A stretch of 32,557 nucleotides of DNA. It comes from Gammaproteobacteria bacterium (GTDB lineage Bacteria > Pseudomonadota > Gammaproteobacteria > Ga0077536). The position numbers and the translations under genes are program-made. The stretch lies in contig JAUIFX010000027.1 in the NCBI GenBank assembly GCA_030429865.1, positions 1-32,557 on the forward strand, in the 5' to 3' direction. The notes under the pieces are model-generated. The model saw nothing but the letters and a program-made list of their open reading frames with translations, was not told where the DNA came from and made no database searches. Below, piece by piece: positions 23,904-32,557 of the stretch (the stretch's first letter is position 1; each line of letters begins with the position of its first letter).

Positions 23904-25343
23904 ATGAACGACACGTCGCGGATCCTGCTCATCGACGACAGCGCAGCCGACATCGAGCTCGCCGCGCGGCTGCTGCGTGACACCTACGCCAATGCCACCC
24001 TCGTCGCCGTGACGGAAACCGCGACGCTGGCCGACGCCCTGAGCGGTGCGCGTCCCGATGCCGTGGTGCTCGCGCCGGTGCTCGGCTGGGCCAGCAGCGA
24101 GAAAGTCCAGGCCCTGCTGCGCGAGCGCTGGCCGGCGGCCGCGGTCGTGCTGTTCGGCCACGAACGCGATGTCGTCGGCGCCTGCCTCAACCCCGGACGC
24201 GCCTGCGCCGGTATCGTGCGCAAGAGCAGCGGCGGCTTCATGGCCCTGTCGGACGTGCTCGGCGCCGCCCTCGCGCGCGCGGCGGCGCCCCCGTCGGCCA
24301 TCCCGTCGACGCTCGACGCCCTGCCCTTGCCAGCGGTGCGCGGCGACGCGGGCGGTGTCATCCTCGCAACCAGCGCGAGCTTCGCCACGCACCTCGGCAG
24401 CAGCCCGGCAAAGCTGCTCAACACCCCCCTCGCGGCGCATTGTCTCGACACCGACGCCCGCGACACCCTGCAGGACTTTCTCGGCGGTGACGACGCCGAA
24501 TGCGCGATCGCACTGGCCGACAGCACGAACGCTCCGGCCGGGACCCTCGCCCTGCGCCGCGGCGCCGACGACGGCCTGCTCGGCTGCCTGCTCGTGCCGC
24601 CCGCGACGGCCCCGGTCCCGGCGGGTGCGGGTCACGAGCCCGATGCCGCGAGCCGCGAAGTGCATGACATGGCGCTGGTCTTCTCACACGACCTGCGCCA
24701 GCCCATGCAGCAGATCATGCGCCTCGCGCGCCAGCTCGGCGAGGCCGACGGCAAACCCACGCCGCGCGGCGACGCACGCACGCTCGATCAACTGCACACC
24801 TGCGCCGAGCGCGCCAGCAACATGCTCGACAGCATGCTCGAATACCTCGCGGTCTCCGCGCGCGACGAACGCCCGGGCCTGGTCGACCTGAACCAGTGCC
24901 TCGACGAGGCGTTGGACAACCTGCGCGCGAGCATCGACGAGAACGAAGCGCAGGTCTACGCCGAGCGCCTGCCGTCGATCGTCGGCGATGCCTACCAGAT
25001 GGTGCACCTGTTCCAGAACCTGGTCGGCAACGCGCTCAAGTTCCGCGGGCGGGCACGACCCGAGGTGCGCATCGTGACGCGCGAAGAGCACGGTCGCTGG
25101 CGTATCGAGGTACAGGACAACGGCATCGGCGTACCGCCCGCCCACCGCGAGCGCGTGTTCGAGATGGGCCAGCGCCTGCACACCCACGACGAATATCCGG
25201 GCACCGGCATGGGCCTCGCGCTGTGCCGGCGCATCGTCGAACGACATGGAGGTACGATCCGCCTTGAAAGCGGTGCGGAGAGCGGCAGCGTGGTCGTCAT
25301 CGACCTGCCACTTCCGCCCGGTCAAATGACGCGCCTCGCCTGA
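23904..25343 (+). CDS. Sensor histidine kinase with N-terminal pseudo-receiver
   Basis: The 479-residue soluble protein has a receiver-like domain (about 5-125), a linker or PAS-like middle (about 135-235), a HisKA domain and an HATPase domain. The receiver keeps the acidic pair (Asp11-Asp12) and a Lys near 107, but the phospho-acceptor position is Ala57 (VVLAPVL), so it should not be phosphorylated. The H-box is FSHDLRQPM (His262). The N-box QNLVGNALKF (371-380), G1 DNGIGV (405-410) and G2 GTGMGLAL (433-440) are intact, so the kinase should be active. The SHDLR type resembles phytochrome-like kinases. The ATG at 23904 is preferred because the domain begins there. The diguanylate-signalling gene follows after 20 bp. 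Confidence 0.88.
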   Translation: MNDTSRILLIDDSAADIELAARLLRDTYANATLVAVTETATLADALSGARPDAVVLAPVLGWASSEKVQALLRERWPAAAVVLFGHERDVVGACLNPGRACAGIVRKSSGGFMALSDVLGAALARAAAPPSAIPSTLDALPLPAVRGDAGGVILATSASFATHLGSSPAKLLNTPLAAHCLDTDARDTLQDFLGGDDAECAIALADSTNAPAGTLALRRGADDGLLGCLLVPPATAPVPAGAGHEPDAASREVHDMALVFSHDLRQPMQQIMRLARQLGEADGKPTPRGDARTLDQLHTCAERASNMLDSMLEYLAVSARDERPGLVDLNQCLDEALDNLRASIDENEAQVYAERLPSIVGDAYQMVHLFQNLVGNALKFRGRARPEVRIVTREEHGRWRIEVQDNGIGVPPAHRERVFEMGQRLHTHDEYPGTGMGLALCRRIVERHGGTIRLESGAESGSVVVIDLPLPPGQMTRLA

Positions 25344-25363
25344 AACCGGTCCGGGGAGAAACC

Positions 25364-27499
25364 ATGTCAAGTCAGTCGACGCCGCTGCGTATCCTGATGA
25401 TCGAGGACGATCGCATCGAGGCGGAGCTGATTCGCCGGCAGCTCGCGCAATCGGCCTACACCGCAGCGGAGATCGAGCACCATCAGCGCATCGCGCAGGC
25501 TCTCGAACGCTTGCGCGAGGAACGCTACGACATCGTCCTGCTCGACCTCAACCTGCCCGATGGCCACGGCGTCAGCAATCTCACGCGCGTGGTCGGGGCC
25601 TGCGATACCGTTCCGGTCATCATCCTGACTAACGTCGAGGACGAACGGACCGCCACCGACCTGGTGCGCGAAGGCGCGCAGGACTACCTCATCAAGCGCC
25701 ACATCACGGCCGACCTGCTGGCCCGCGCGATCCGCTACGCGATGGCGCGCAAGGGCGCCGAAGTGCGCCTGCGCGAGAGCGAGAAGCGTTTCGCCCTCGC
25801 GGTTGCCGGCGCACGCGACGGCATCTGGGACTGGGATCTCGAGAGCGACCACGTCTACTACTCGCCGCGTTGGGCGGACCTGCTGGGCCTGGCTCCGGAA
25901 CAGGCTCTGCCCGAGCCGGCGACCTGGCTGGACCGCATCGAGAGCGACGATCAAACCGGGCTGCGCAAGGCACTGCAGGCGCATCTCGACGGCGAGACGC
26001 CGCACTTCGAATACGAATGCCGCATGCGCAACACCGCAGGCGAACAGATCTGGGTCCTCGCGCGCGGCCTCGCGGTGCGTGACGAACACGGCCGCGCGGT
26101 GCGCATTGCCGGCTCGCTCTCGGACATCAGCGACCGCAAGTCGACCGAGGCGATGCTCGTGCACGAAGCCCTGCACGACGCGCTGACCGGCCTGCCCAAC
26201 CGCAACCTGTTTCTCGACCGTCTCGACCTGGCGATGCGCCAGCACCGCCGCGATCGCAAGCGCAAGTTCGCCGTGCTGTTCCTCGATCTCGATCGCTTCA
26301 AGGCGATCAACGACAGCCTCGGCCACGCCGCCGGTGACGAACTGCTGATCGAGTTCGGACGCCGGCTCGGCATGTTCCTGCGCCCGGGCGACTCGGTCGC
26401 CCGGCTCGGCGGCGACGAGTTCGCGATCCTGCTCAACGATGTGGCCAATCTCAGCGAAGCGACGCGCGTCGCCGAGCGCGTGCACGAGCTGTTGTCGCAG
26501 AAGTTCGTCATAGCCGACAAGGAAATCTTCGCCACGGCGAGCATCGGCATAGCGCTCAGCGACGTGAAATACGAACGCTCGGGAGACCTGCTGCGCGACG
26601 CCGACCTCGCGATGTACCGCACCAAGCGTCGCCGCGCCGGTTCCTATGCCGTGTTCGACAGCTTCATGCACGAAACGGCGCTGCAACGGCTCGAGCTGGA
26701 AACCGACCTGCGCTCGGCGATCTCGCGCGGCGAGCTGGCCGTCTATTACCAGCCGATCGTCTCGCTCGAGCACATGCGCGTGGTCGGCTTCGAGGCCCTG
26801 ATGCGCTGGTTCCACCCGGTACGTGGCCTGATCGGTCCGGACGACTTCATTCCGCTCGCCGAGGAGAGCGGCACGATCGGCGCGCTGACCTGGTGGATCA
26901 TGCGCGAAGCCTGTCGCCAGACACGCGCCTGGCAGCAAAGCGATCCGACGTTCGACGACTTGTCGATCAGCGTCAACGTCTCGACGCGACTGTTCTCCGA
27001 TCCGGATTTCGCACAGCGCACCGTGCGCATCCTCGAGGAAGTGGAACTCCCGCCCTCGGCACTGCACCTCGAGATAACGGAGAACGCCTTGCTCGAGCAC
27101 GAGGCCGAAACCCTGCGCGAGCTCTCGGCCCTGCAGAAGGTCGGCGTGAAATTGCACCTCGACGATTTCGGCACCGGCTATTCCTCGCTGAGCTACCTCA
27201 ACCTGTTCGCCTACGACACGCTGAAGATCGATCGCTCCTTCGTATCCGCCGCCCGCGACGGCAGCCGCGATCGGCGCATCGTCGATGCGCTCGTCAACCT
27301 CGGCCGCGTGCTCGACATGAACGTCATCGCCGAAGGCGTCGAGACGCAGGAGCAGGCGCAGAACCTGCGCGAGCTGAAATGTTGCATGGCGCAGGGATTC
27401 TGGTTCTCCAAGCCGCTGCCGGCCGAGTCGGCGGAGGCCCTGCTCGCGCGCGAACGCAGCCTCTCGTCGAGTTCGATCCGCAACCTGACGCGGAACTGA
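25364..27499 (+). CDS. Receiver-PAS-GGDEF-EAL protein (cyclic di-GMP signalling)
   Basis: The 711-residue protein has a receiver domain (about 8-125, phospho-acceptor Asp61 in VLLDLNLPDG), a PAS domain with PAC (about 140-260), a GGDEF domain and an EAL domain. RLGGDEF (347-353) is intact, and an RxxD inhibitory site (RPGD, 340-343) lies five residues upstream. The EAL domain keeps EAL (477-479), EITEN, DDFGTGYSSLSYL, KIDRSFV and AEGVE. It could therefore make or break cyclic di-GMP. GGGGAG six bases before the ATG supports the start. The preceding histidine kinase is the obvious partner for Asp61. Confidence 0.95.
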   Translation: MSSQSTPLRILMIEDDRIEAELIRRQLAQSAYTAAEIEHHQRIAQALERLREERYDIVLLDLNLPDGHGVSNLTRVVGACDTVPVIILTNVEDERTATDLVREGAQDYLIKRHITADLLARAIRYAMARKGAEVRLRESEKRFALAVAGARDGIWDWDLESDHVYYSPRWADLLGLAPEQALPEPATWLDRIESDDQTGLRKALQAHLDGETPHFEYECRMRNTAGEQIWVLARGLAVRDEHGRAVRIAGSLSDISDRKSTEAMLVHEALHDALTGLPNRNLFLDRLDLAMRQHRRDRKRKFAVLFLDLDRFKAINDSLGHAAGDELLIEFGRRLGMFLRPGDSVARLGGDEFAILLNDVANLSEATRVAERVHELLSQKFVIADKEIFATASIGIALSDVKYERSGDLLRDADLAMYRTKRRRAGSYAVFDSFMHETALQRLELETDLRSAISRGELAVYYQPIVSLEHMRVVGFEALMRWFHPVRGLIGPDDFIPLAEESGTIGALTWWIMREACRQTRAWQQSDPTFDDLSISVNVSTRLFSDPDFAQRTVRILEEVELPPSALHLEITENALLEHEAETLRELSALQKVGVKLHLDDFGTGYSSLSYLNLFAYDTLKIDRSFVSAARDGSRDRRIVDALVNLGRVLDMNVIAEGVETQEQAQNLRELKCCMAQGFWFSKPLPAESAEALLARERSLSSSSIRNLTRN

Positions 27500-27712
27500 C
27501 TCCGCGCGCCGGGGGGCGGCGTGCCGTGGGCGCGGCGTGCCGGGTTGACAAGCGCCGCTGCCGCGCTGTCCCATGCAGCGGTCCCGAGCCGGCCGGCGCG
27601 CGAGAACCATGCGGCAGCGAACCCCATCGTCCAGGCAAAGACCACGCCGCCCGCACCGGGCGGCGAAGGCCAGCACATGGCGCCGGCCAGCGTGGCGGCG
27701 GCGGGCGGCGCG

Positions 27713-28816
27713 ATGAGCGCCTCGCGGGCGCCGCTGCGCAAGATCGTCCATGTCGACATGGACGCCTTCTACGCGTCGGTCGAGCAGCGTGACGATCCGG
27801 CGCTGCGCGACCGGCCCGTGGTGGTCGCCTGGCGCGGACGGCGTTCGGTGGTCTGCGCCGCATCCTACGAGGCGCGCAGGTTCGGCATCCACTCGGCGAT
27901 GCCGGCGGCGCGGGCGGAACGCTTGTGCCCTCACGCCGTGTTCGTGCCGCCCGACTTCACGCGCTATCGCGCGGTGTCTGCCGAGGTGCGCGCGATCTTC
28001 GCGCGCTATACCGACCTCGTCGAGCCGCTCTCGCTGGACGAGGCGTATCTCGACGTGACCGAGAACAAGCGCGGGCTCGAGACCGCGACGCAGGTCGCGC
28101 GCGCCATTCGTGCCGACATCCGAGCCGAGACCGGCCTCAACGCGTCGGCCGGCGTGGCGCCCGCCAAGTACCTGGCCAAGATCGCCTCCGACTGGCGCAA
28201 GCCCAATGGCCTGTTCGTCATCCAGCCCCACGAGGTGCTGGATTTTCTCGCCCCGCTACCGGTCGGCAAGCTGCCGGGCGTCGGCCGCGCGACCCGTGGC
28301 GCGCTCGACGCGCTCGGCATCCACACCGTGGGCGAACTGCGGCAGCGTCCGCTGGCCGAGCTCGCGGCGCGTTTCGGCAAGTTCGGCGCGCGCCTGCACG
28401 ATCTCGCGCACGGCATAGACACGCGCACCGTGCAGCCGCGCCAGGTGCGCAAGTCGTTGTCCGCGGAAACGACTTTCGAAGCCGACCGCACGCTCGATGA
28501 GCTCACCGCGCCGCTCGCCGAGCTCGCCGCGCGCGTATGGCGCAGTCTCGATCGCAGCCGGCGCGAACCCCGCACGGTGGTGCTCAAGCTCAAGACCAGC
28601 GACTTCCGGCTGTTGACGCGCAGTCACACGCCACCGCAACCGCCGTCCAGTGCCGACGAGTTCGCGGCACTCTCACGCGCGCTGCTCACGCGCGTCGATC
28701 TGCCGCCCGCCACGCGTTACCGCCTGGTCGGCATCGGTCTGAGCAATTTCCAGCTGCGTGAACAGGGCGAACGCCAACCGGGACTCTTCGCCGAGTCGCC
28801 GGGTCCGGCGGACTAG
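27713..28816 (+). CDS. dinB: DNA polymerase IV (Y-family, translesion)
   Basis: The 367-residue polymerase bypasses damaged template bases at low fidelity. The catalytic motifs are HVDMDAFYASVE (13-24, with the steric-gate aromatic at Tyr20) and SLDEAYLD (107-114). A helix-hairpin-helix region PVGKLPGVGRATRGALDALG and a little-finger domain follow. QPGLF near the C-terminus resembles the beta-clamp binding motif. ATG 27713 is chosen for fit with family N-termini; an ATG at 27677 would add twelve Ala/Gly-rich residues. No LexA box is obvious upstream. The preceding 213-bp gap holds nothing recognisable. Confidence 0.94.
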   Translation: MSASRAPLRKIVHVDMDAFYASVEQRDDPALRDRPVVVAWRGRRSVVCAASYEARRFGIHSAMPAARAERLCPHAVFVPPDFTRYRAVSAEVRAIFARYTDLVEPLSLDEAYLDVTENKRGLETATQVARAIRADIRAETGLNASAGVAPAKYLAKIASDWRKPNGLFVIQPHEVLDFLAPLPVGKLPGVGRATRGALDALGIHTVGELRQRPLAELAARFGKFGARLHDLAHGIDTRTVQPRQVRKSLSAETTFEADRTLDELTAPLAELAARVWRSLDRSRREPRTVVLKLKTSDFRLLTRSHTPPQPPSSADEFAALSRALLTRVDLPPATRYRLVGIGLSNFQLREQGERQPGLFAESPGPAD

Positions 28817-28925
28817 CCCGGCGCGGCAGCCTGCGGCGCCCGCCCACGAGGCCGGCGCCGCGCGCGGAACACGCCCGGCCGGGCCGTTCCGGTCGGGCGG
28901 CCTCCCGGGGAGACCGGTGACGCGC
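28817..28925. other. Convergent gap with GC-rich inverted repeats
   Basis: The gap between dinB and the CTERM gene contains short palindromes such as GCCCGGCCGGGC near 28875. There is no U-tract on either strand, so no intrinsic terminator can be assigned. Confidence 0.35.
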
Positions 28926-29501
28926 TCAGCCGGGGCGCCGGCGCACCGCGAACAGCGCCACGACGCTGCCGAGCAGCACCACCGGCGCGGGCAGCGGCAC
29001 CGGTGCGGCCGTGATCTGCAGCTGGTAGGAGAAGTCCGTGCTGCCGCCGCCGGTGAAGCTGAAATCGGCGAAACCCGACACGGCCGCGACGTAGGTGCCG
29101 GCGATCAGTGCATCGTAGCTCAGCAACGAATCGAAGCCCGGGCCGCCGTCGTCGTCGACCGCGAGCTGTGCGCCGCCGAGATCGTACAGGGCGACGACCG
29201 GGTCATCGCCGAACTGCGGCCCTTCGGGCGTGTTCACGGCCAGCGTGATGCGCGTGTTGTCGGCCACGCTGAAGCTGTAGAAATCGGCGTCGGAATTGTC
29301 CACGACCAGACCGCCGAACACGCTGCCGCGAAAGCCGAACACGTTGATCACGCCGCCGTCACCGAACGGGTCGACGTCCTGCGCCGTGGCCACGCTGCCA
29401 TTGTCGACGGCGAGATTCTCGGTTGCGGCGAAAGCGCCGCCGGACAGCAGCGCGAGTAGTGCAGCGCCGCACAGTGAGAGGGACGATTTGCGATAGTTCA
29501 T
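28926..29501 (-). CDS. VPLP-type CTERM surface protein (exosortase substrate)
   Basis: The 191-residue product has a signal peptide with likely cleavage after AFA near residue 25. A beta-rich domain resembling bacterial pre-peptidase C-terminal domains follows (DADFYSFSVADNTRITLAV, then DPVVALYDLGGAQLAVDDDGG). The C-terminus is a three-part sorting tail: VPLPA at about 168, a hydrophobic span, and RRRPG at the end. This is the VPLPA variant of the PEP-CTERM signal, cut by an exosortase; no exosortase gene is in this window. AAGGA precedes the ATG, and a sigma-54 type promoter lies about 130 bp upstream, as is usual for this class. It is probably exported into an exopolysaccharide-rich matrix. 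Confidence 0.85.
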   Translation of the reverse strand: MNYRKSSLSLCGAALLALLSGGAFAATENLAVDNGSVATAQDVDPFGDGGVINVFGFRGSVFGGLVVDNSDADFYSFSVADNTRITLAVNTPEGPQFGDDPVVALYDLGGAQLAVDDDGGPGFDSLLSYDALIAGTYVAAVSGFADFSFTGGGSTDFSYQLQITAAPVPLPAPVVLLGSVVALFAVRRRPG

Positions 29502-29630
29502 GGTTCGATTCCTTGGTTCAGCCTTCCCGGGCGATAAGCCGCGACCCGCCGCACGTGCGGCGAGCAGCGCCTACGGCCGGTGCGCCGGCGAGGCTTCCTC
29601 GCTGCCTCCGGCCACCCGCCAGTGCATTGC

Positions 29631-29646
29631 AGCAAAATCCGCGCCA
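29631..29646 (-). promoter_or_regulatory. Sigma-54 (RpoN) type promoter of the CTERM gene
   Basis: Read on the minus strand, TGGCGCGGATTTTGCT matches TGGCAC-N5-TTGC with one change. The invariant GG and GC are exactly 10 bp apart. Transcription would start near 29618, leaving a leader of about 117 bases. A second, weaker match (TGGCACG...AGGCA) lies at 29693-29678. Confidence 0.7.
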
Positions 29647-29716
29647 TCCCGGCAAAGAACTGATTCAGCGACGATTTTGCCTTGCCCGTGCCAAGCGGGC
29701 GCGGCCGCTTGTAAAG

Positions 29717-29731
29717 CCGCCTGACAGGCGG
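29717..29731. promoter_or_regulatory. Candidate enhancer-binding site upstream of the CTERM promoter
   Basis: CCGCCTG-A-CAGGCGG is a perfect 7-bp inverted repeat centred about 105 bp upstream of the predicted start. That is the usual place for an enhancer-binding activator of RpoN. PEP-CTERM genes are commonly controlled by the PrsK/PrsR system with RpoN, so a PrsR-like site is a reasonable guess. Confidence 0.45.
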
Positions 29732-29987
29732 GCGCGCCGCCCGGGACGGTAGCTGGATAAGAAATTCTATTGCTGTCAGTACGTTAGGCCGATCGCACCG
29801 CGCTGGCGGCGTGTCAAAGGATTTGTCACGTGCCGAACGGCGCGAGTGCGCCACGCACGGCGGCCGGCCGCGATGGCGCGCCCGCGCGCCGCGCCGTCCG
29901 CCTCGTCACGGGCGCCAGCACCATTGCAGGGCATCCCGGGGAACGACCCCGGCGCGCAGGGTTTCCTTCGAGGACTTTCCTGTGATA

Positions 29988-29999
29988 GAAAATGTTTTC
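29988..29999. promoter_or_regulatory. Palindrome GAAAATGTTTTC upstream of the IclR gene
   Basis: Five-base arms around TG form an AT-rich palindrome ending six bases before the chosen ATG. Size and composition suit an IclR-family operator. TATTAT at 30002-30007 could be a -10, in which case translation would begin at the ATG at 30018. Confidence 0.4.
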
Positions 30000-30005
30000 C
30001 GTATT

Positions 30006-30791
30006 ATGAATGAATCGATGCCTGCCCTGCCCGCCACGAACCTCCGCGCGCCGCCGCGCCCGCGCTCGACCCTGCGCGCGCTCGACATCTTCGAAGCGTT
30101 CGAAGCACTCAAGCGCCCGCTGTCGCTGTCGGAACTCGCCCGCGCGGCAGGTTTGCCGGTATCGACGTGCCATGCCGCGCTGCGCGCGCTCGAGGACGCC
30201 GGCTACCTGTGCCAGCTCGAAGGTCGCGGCCTCTACCCGACGCGGCGCCTCGGCGACCTCGCCGATACCATCCGCGCGCACGATCCGGTCGGCGCGCGTC
30301 TCGAACCACGCCTCGCGCAGCTGCGTGAGCAGACCGGTGAGACGGTCATTCTCGGCATCCGCCAGCGCGATGCCGTGCAGTACCTGCTGGTGCTGGAGAG
30401 CGCACAGTCGATCCGCTACTCGGCACGCGCCGGCGCGCAGAAGCCGCTGCATTCGAGCGCGATTGGCAAGGTTCTGCTGGGTGCACTGGACACGCCGGCG
30501 CTGACCGCCTGGCTCGCCGCGCACGACCTGGCGGCGATCACGGCGCAAACCCTGACCGGGCACGACGCGCTCACTGCCGACCTCGCGCGCTCGCGCGCGC
30601 GGGGCTACTACCTGACGCGCGGCGAGAACGTCGCCGACGTCATGGCGGTCGCCGCGCCGCTGGCGCTCGGCCAGACGCTGTGCGGCGTCGCCATTGCCGG
30701 CCCGCTCGCGCGCATGGAGGCCGCGCTGACCACGCACGTCGCGGCGCTGCAGCAGGCCGTCGCCGAACTGGGCGACGCTGCCGCGCCATGA
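30006..30791 (+). CDS. IclR-family transcriptional regulator
   Basis: The 261-residue protein has an N-terminal winged helix-turn-helix (about 22-85, with LSLSELARAAGLPVSTCHAALRALEDAGYL) and a C-terminal ligand-binding domain (about 95-255) containing the usual HSSAIGKVLL and GYYLTRGENVADVMAVAAPL segments. The start is uncertain. ATG 30006 gives a normal N-terminus. A GTG at 29982 has a better ribosome site (GAGGA eight bases upstream) but would place the palindrome inside the coding region. The acyl-CoA mutase follows 84 bp downstream on the same strand and is the likely target. Confidence 0.92.
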   Translation: MNESMPALPATNLRAPPRPRSTLRALDIFEAFEALKRPLSLSELARAAGLPVSTCHAALRALEDAGYLCQLEGRGLYPTRRLGDLADTIRAHDPVGARLEPRLAQLREQTGETVILGIRQRDAVQYLLVLESAQSIRYSARAGAQKPLHSSAIGKVLLGALDTPALTAWLAAHDLAAITAQTLTGHDALTADLARSRARGYYLTRGENVADVMAVAAPLALGQTLCGVAIAGPLARMEAALTTHVAALQQAVAELGDAAAP

Positions 30792-30875
30792 ACCCCAGGC
30801 GACGTTTCATCCCGTCCCGGCCAGGCCGCCCGCGCGCGCCTGCCGCATCCGACGCAACTGCACAGAGAGGTGTCC

Positions 30876-32557
<1,682 letters not shown>

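Larger units (their letters stand above)
29502..30005. other. Divergent intergenic region, 504 bp, CTERM gene / IclR gene
   Basis: No credible coding frame. On the CTERM side it holds a sigma-54 type promoter, a weaker second match and an upstream palindrome, listed separately. On the IclR side the base composition turns AT-rich at 29980-30012, including an interrupted palindrome. A second AT-rich patch at 29758-29785 has no assigned role. Confidence 0.5.

Noticed and set aside
25367-28231. Long antisense frame opposite the GGDEF-EAL and dinB genes.
   Set aside because: Same reason: a shadow of conserved coding regions, with a composition unlike a real protein.
28860-28920. GC-rich palindromes between dinB and the CTERM gene as a bidirectional terminator.
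   Set aside because: No U-tract on either strand; palindromes of this size are common in such GC-rich DNA.
29502-29512. GGTTCGATTCC, resembling a tRNA T-loop.
   Set aside because: The flanks do not form a T-stem, and no anticodon or acceptor arms can be built around it; it is the leader of the CTERM gene.

Overview
This window is GC-rich chromosomal DNA (roughly two thirds G+C by eye). It is densely packed, with ATGA/GTGA gene overlaps and many GTG or TTG starts. The gene set fits a proteobacterium, most likely a gammaproteobacterium: a Rep-type helicase, TtcA, FadD, DinB, the aerobic box benzoate pathway under BoxR, and a VPLP-CTERM surface protein. The species cannot be named from the sequence. 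I saw no rRNA, tRNA, CRISPR array, insertion sequence or phage gene.

Layout. 3-1118 (+) is the end of a multi-pass membrane protein. 1090-2783 (-) is a pair encoding a TraB-family protein and a membrane-anchored retropepsin-like protein. 3193-3555 (+) encodes a secreted His/Arg-rich protein, followed by the helicase rep (3762-5759). A small unknown gene at 5974-6231 has its own sigma-54 type promoter and an intrinsic terminator. fadD (6480-8171, +) converges on an AraC-family regulator (8219-9124, -), which is divergent from a Baeyer-Villiger-type flavin monooxygenase (9539-11170, +).

From 17453 down to 11250 seven genes run on the minus strand. First come a GCS2-type carboxylate-amine ligase, an M14/aspartoacylase-like deacylase and an N-formylglutamate amidohydrolase. 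After a 214-bp structured leader come an atypical SpeD paralogue, speE and a canonical speD, and then ttcA. The polyamine genes make decarboxylated AdoMet and spermidine. The paralogue keeps the pyruvoyl machinery but lacks expected AdoMet-binding residues. The ligase/deacylase/amidohydrolase operon has no assigned pathway.

17602-23525 (+) is a benzoate operon: boxR, boxC, boxB, a [2Fe-2S] ferredoxin and benzoate-CoA ligase. TGCA repeats overlap the boxR promoter. The usual BoxA reductase and BoxD dehydrogenase are not in the window, and the ferredoxin sits beside boxB. 23904-27499 (+) is a two-gene signalling unit: a histidine kinase with a receiver-like domain lacking the phospho-acceptor, then a receiver-PAS-GGDEF-EAL protein. 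dinB follows (27713-28816).

A VPLP-CTERM surface protein (28926-29501, -) has a sigma-54 type promoter and an upstream palindrome, as expected for exosortase-linked genes. The window closes with an IclR-family regulator (30006-30791, +) and the first 560 codons of a divergent B12-dependent acyl-CoA mutase (30876 to the edge, +).

The points most worth following are the SpeD paralogue and its leader, the unassigned minus-strand operon, the ferredoxin in place of BoxA, the two sigma-54 promoters, and the mutase with altered active-site residues.
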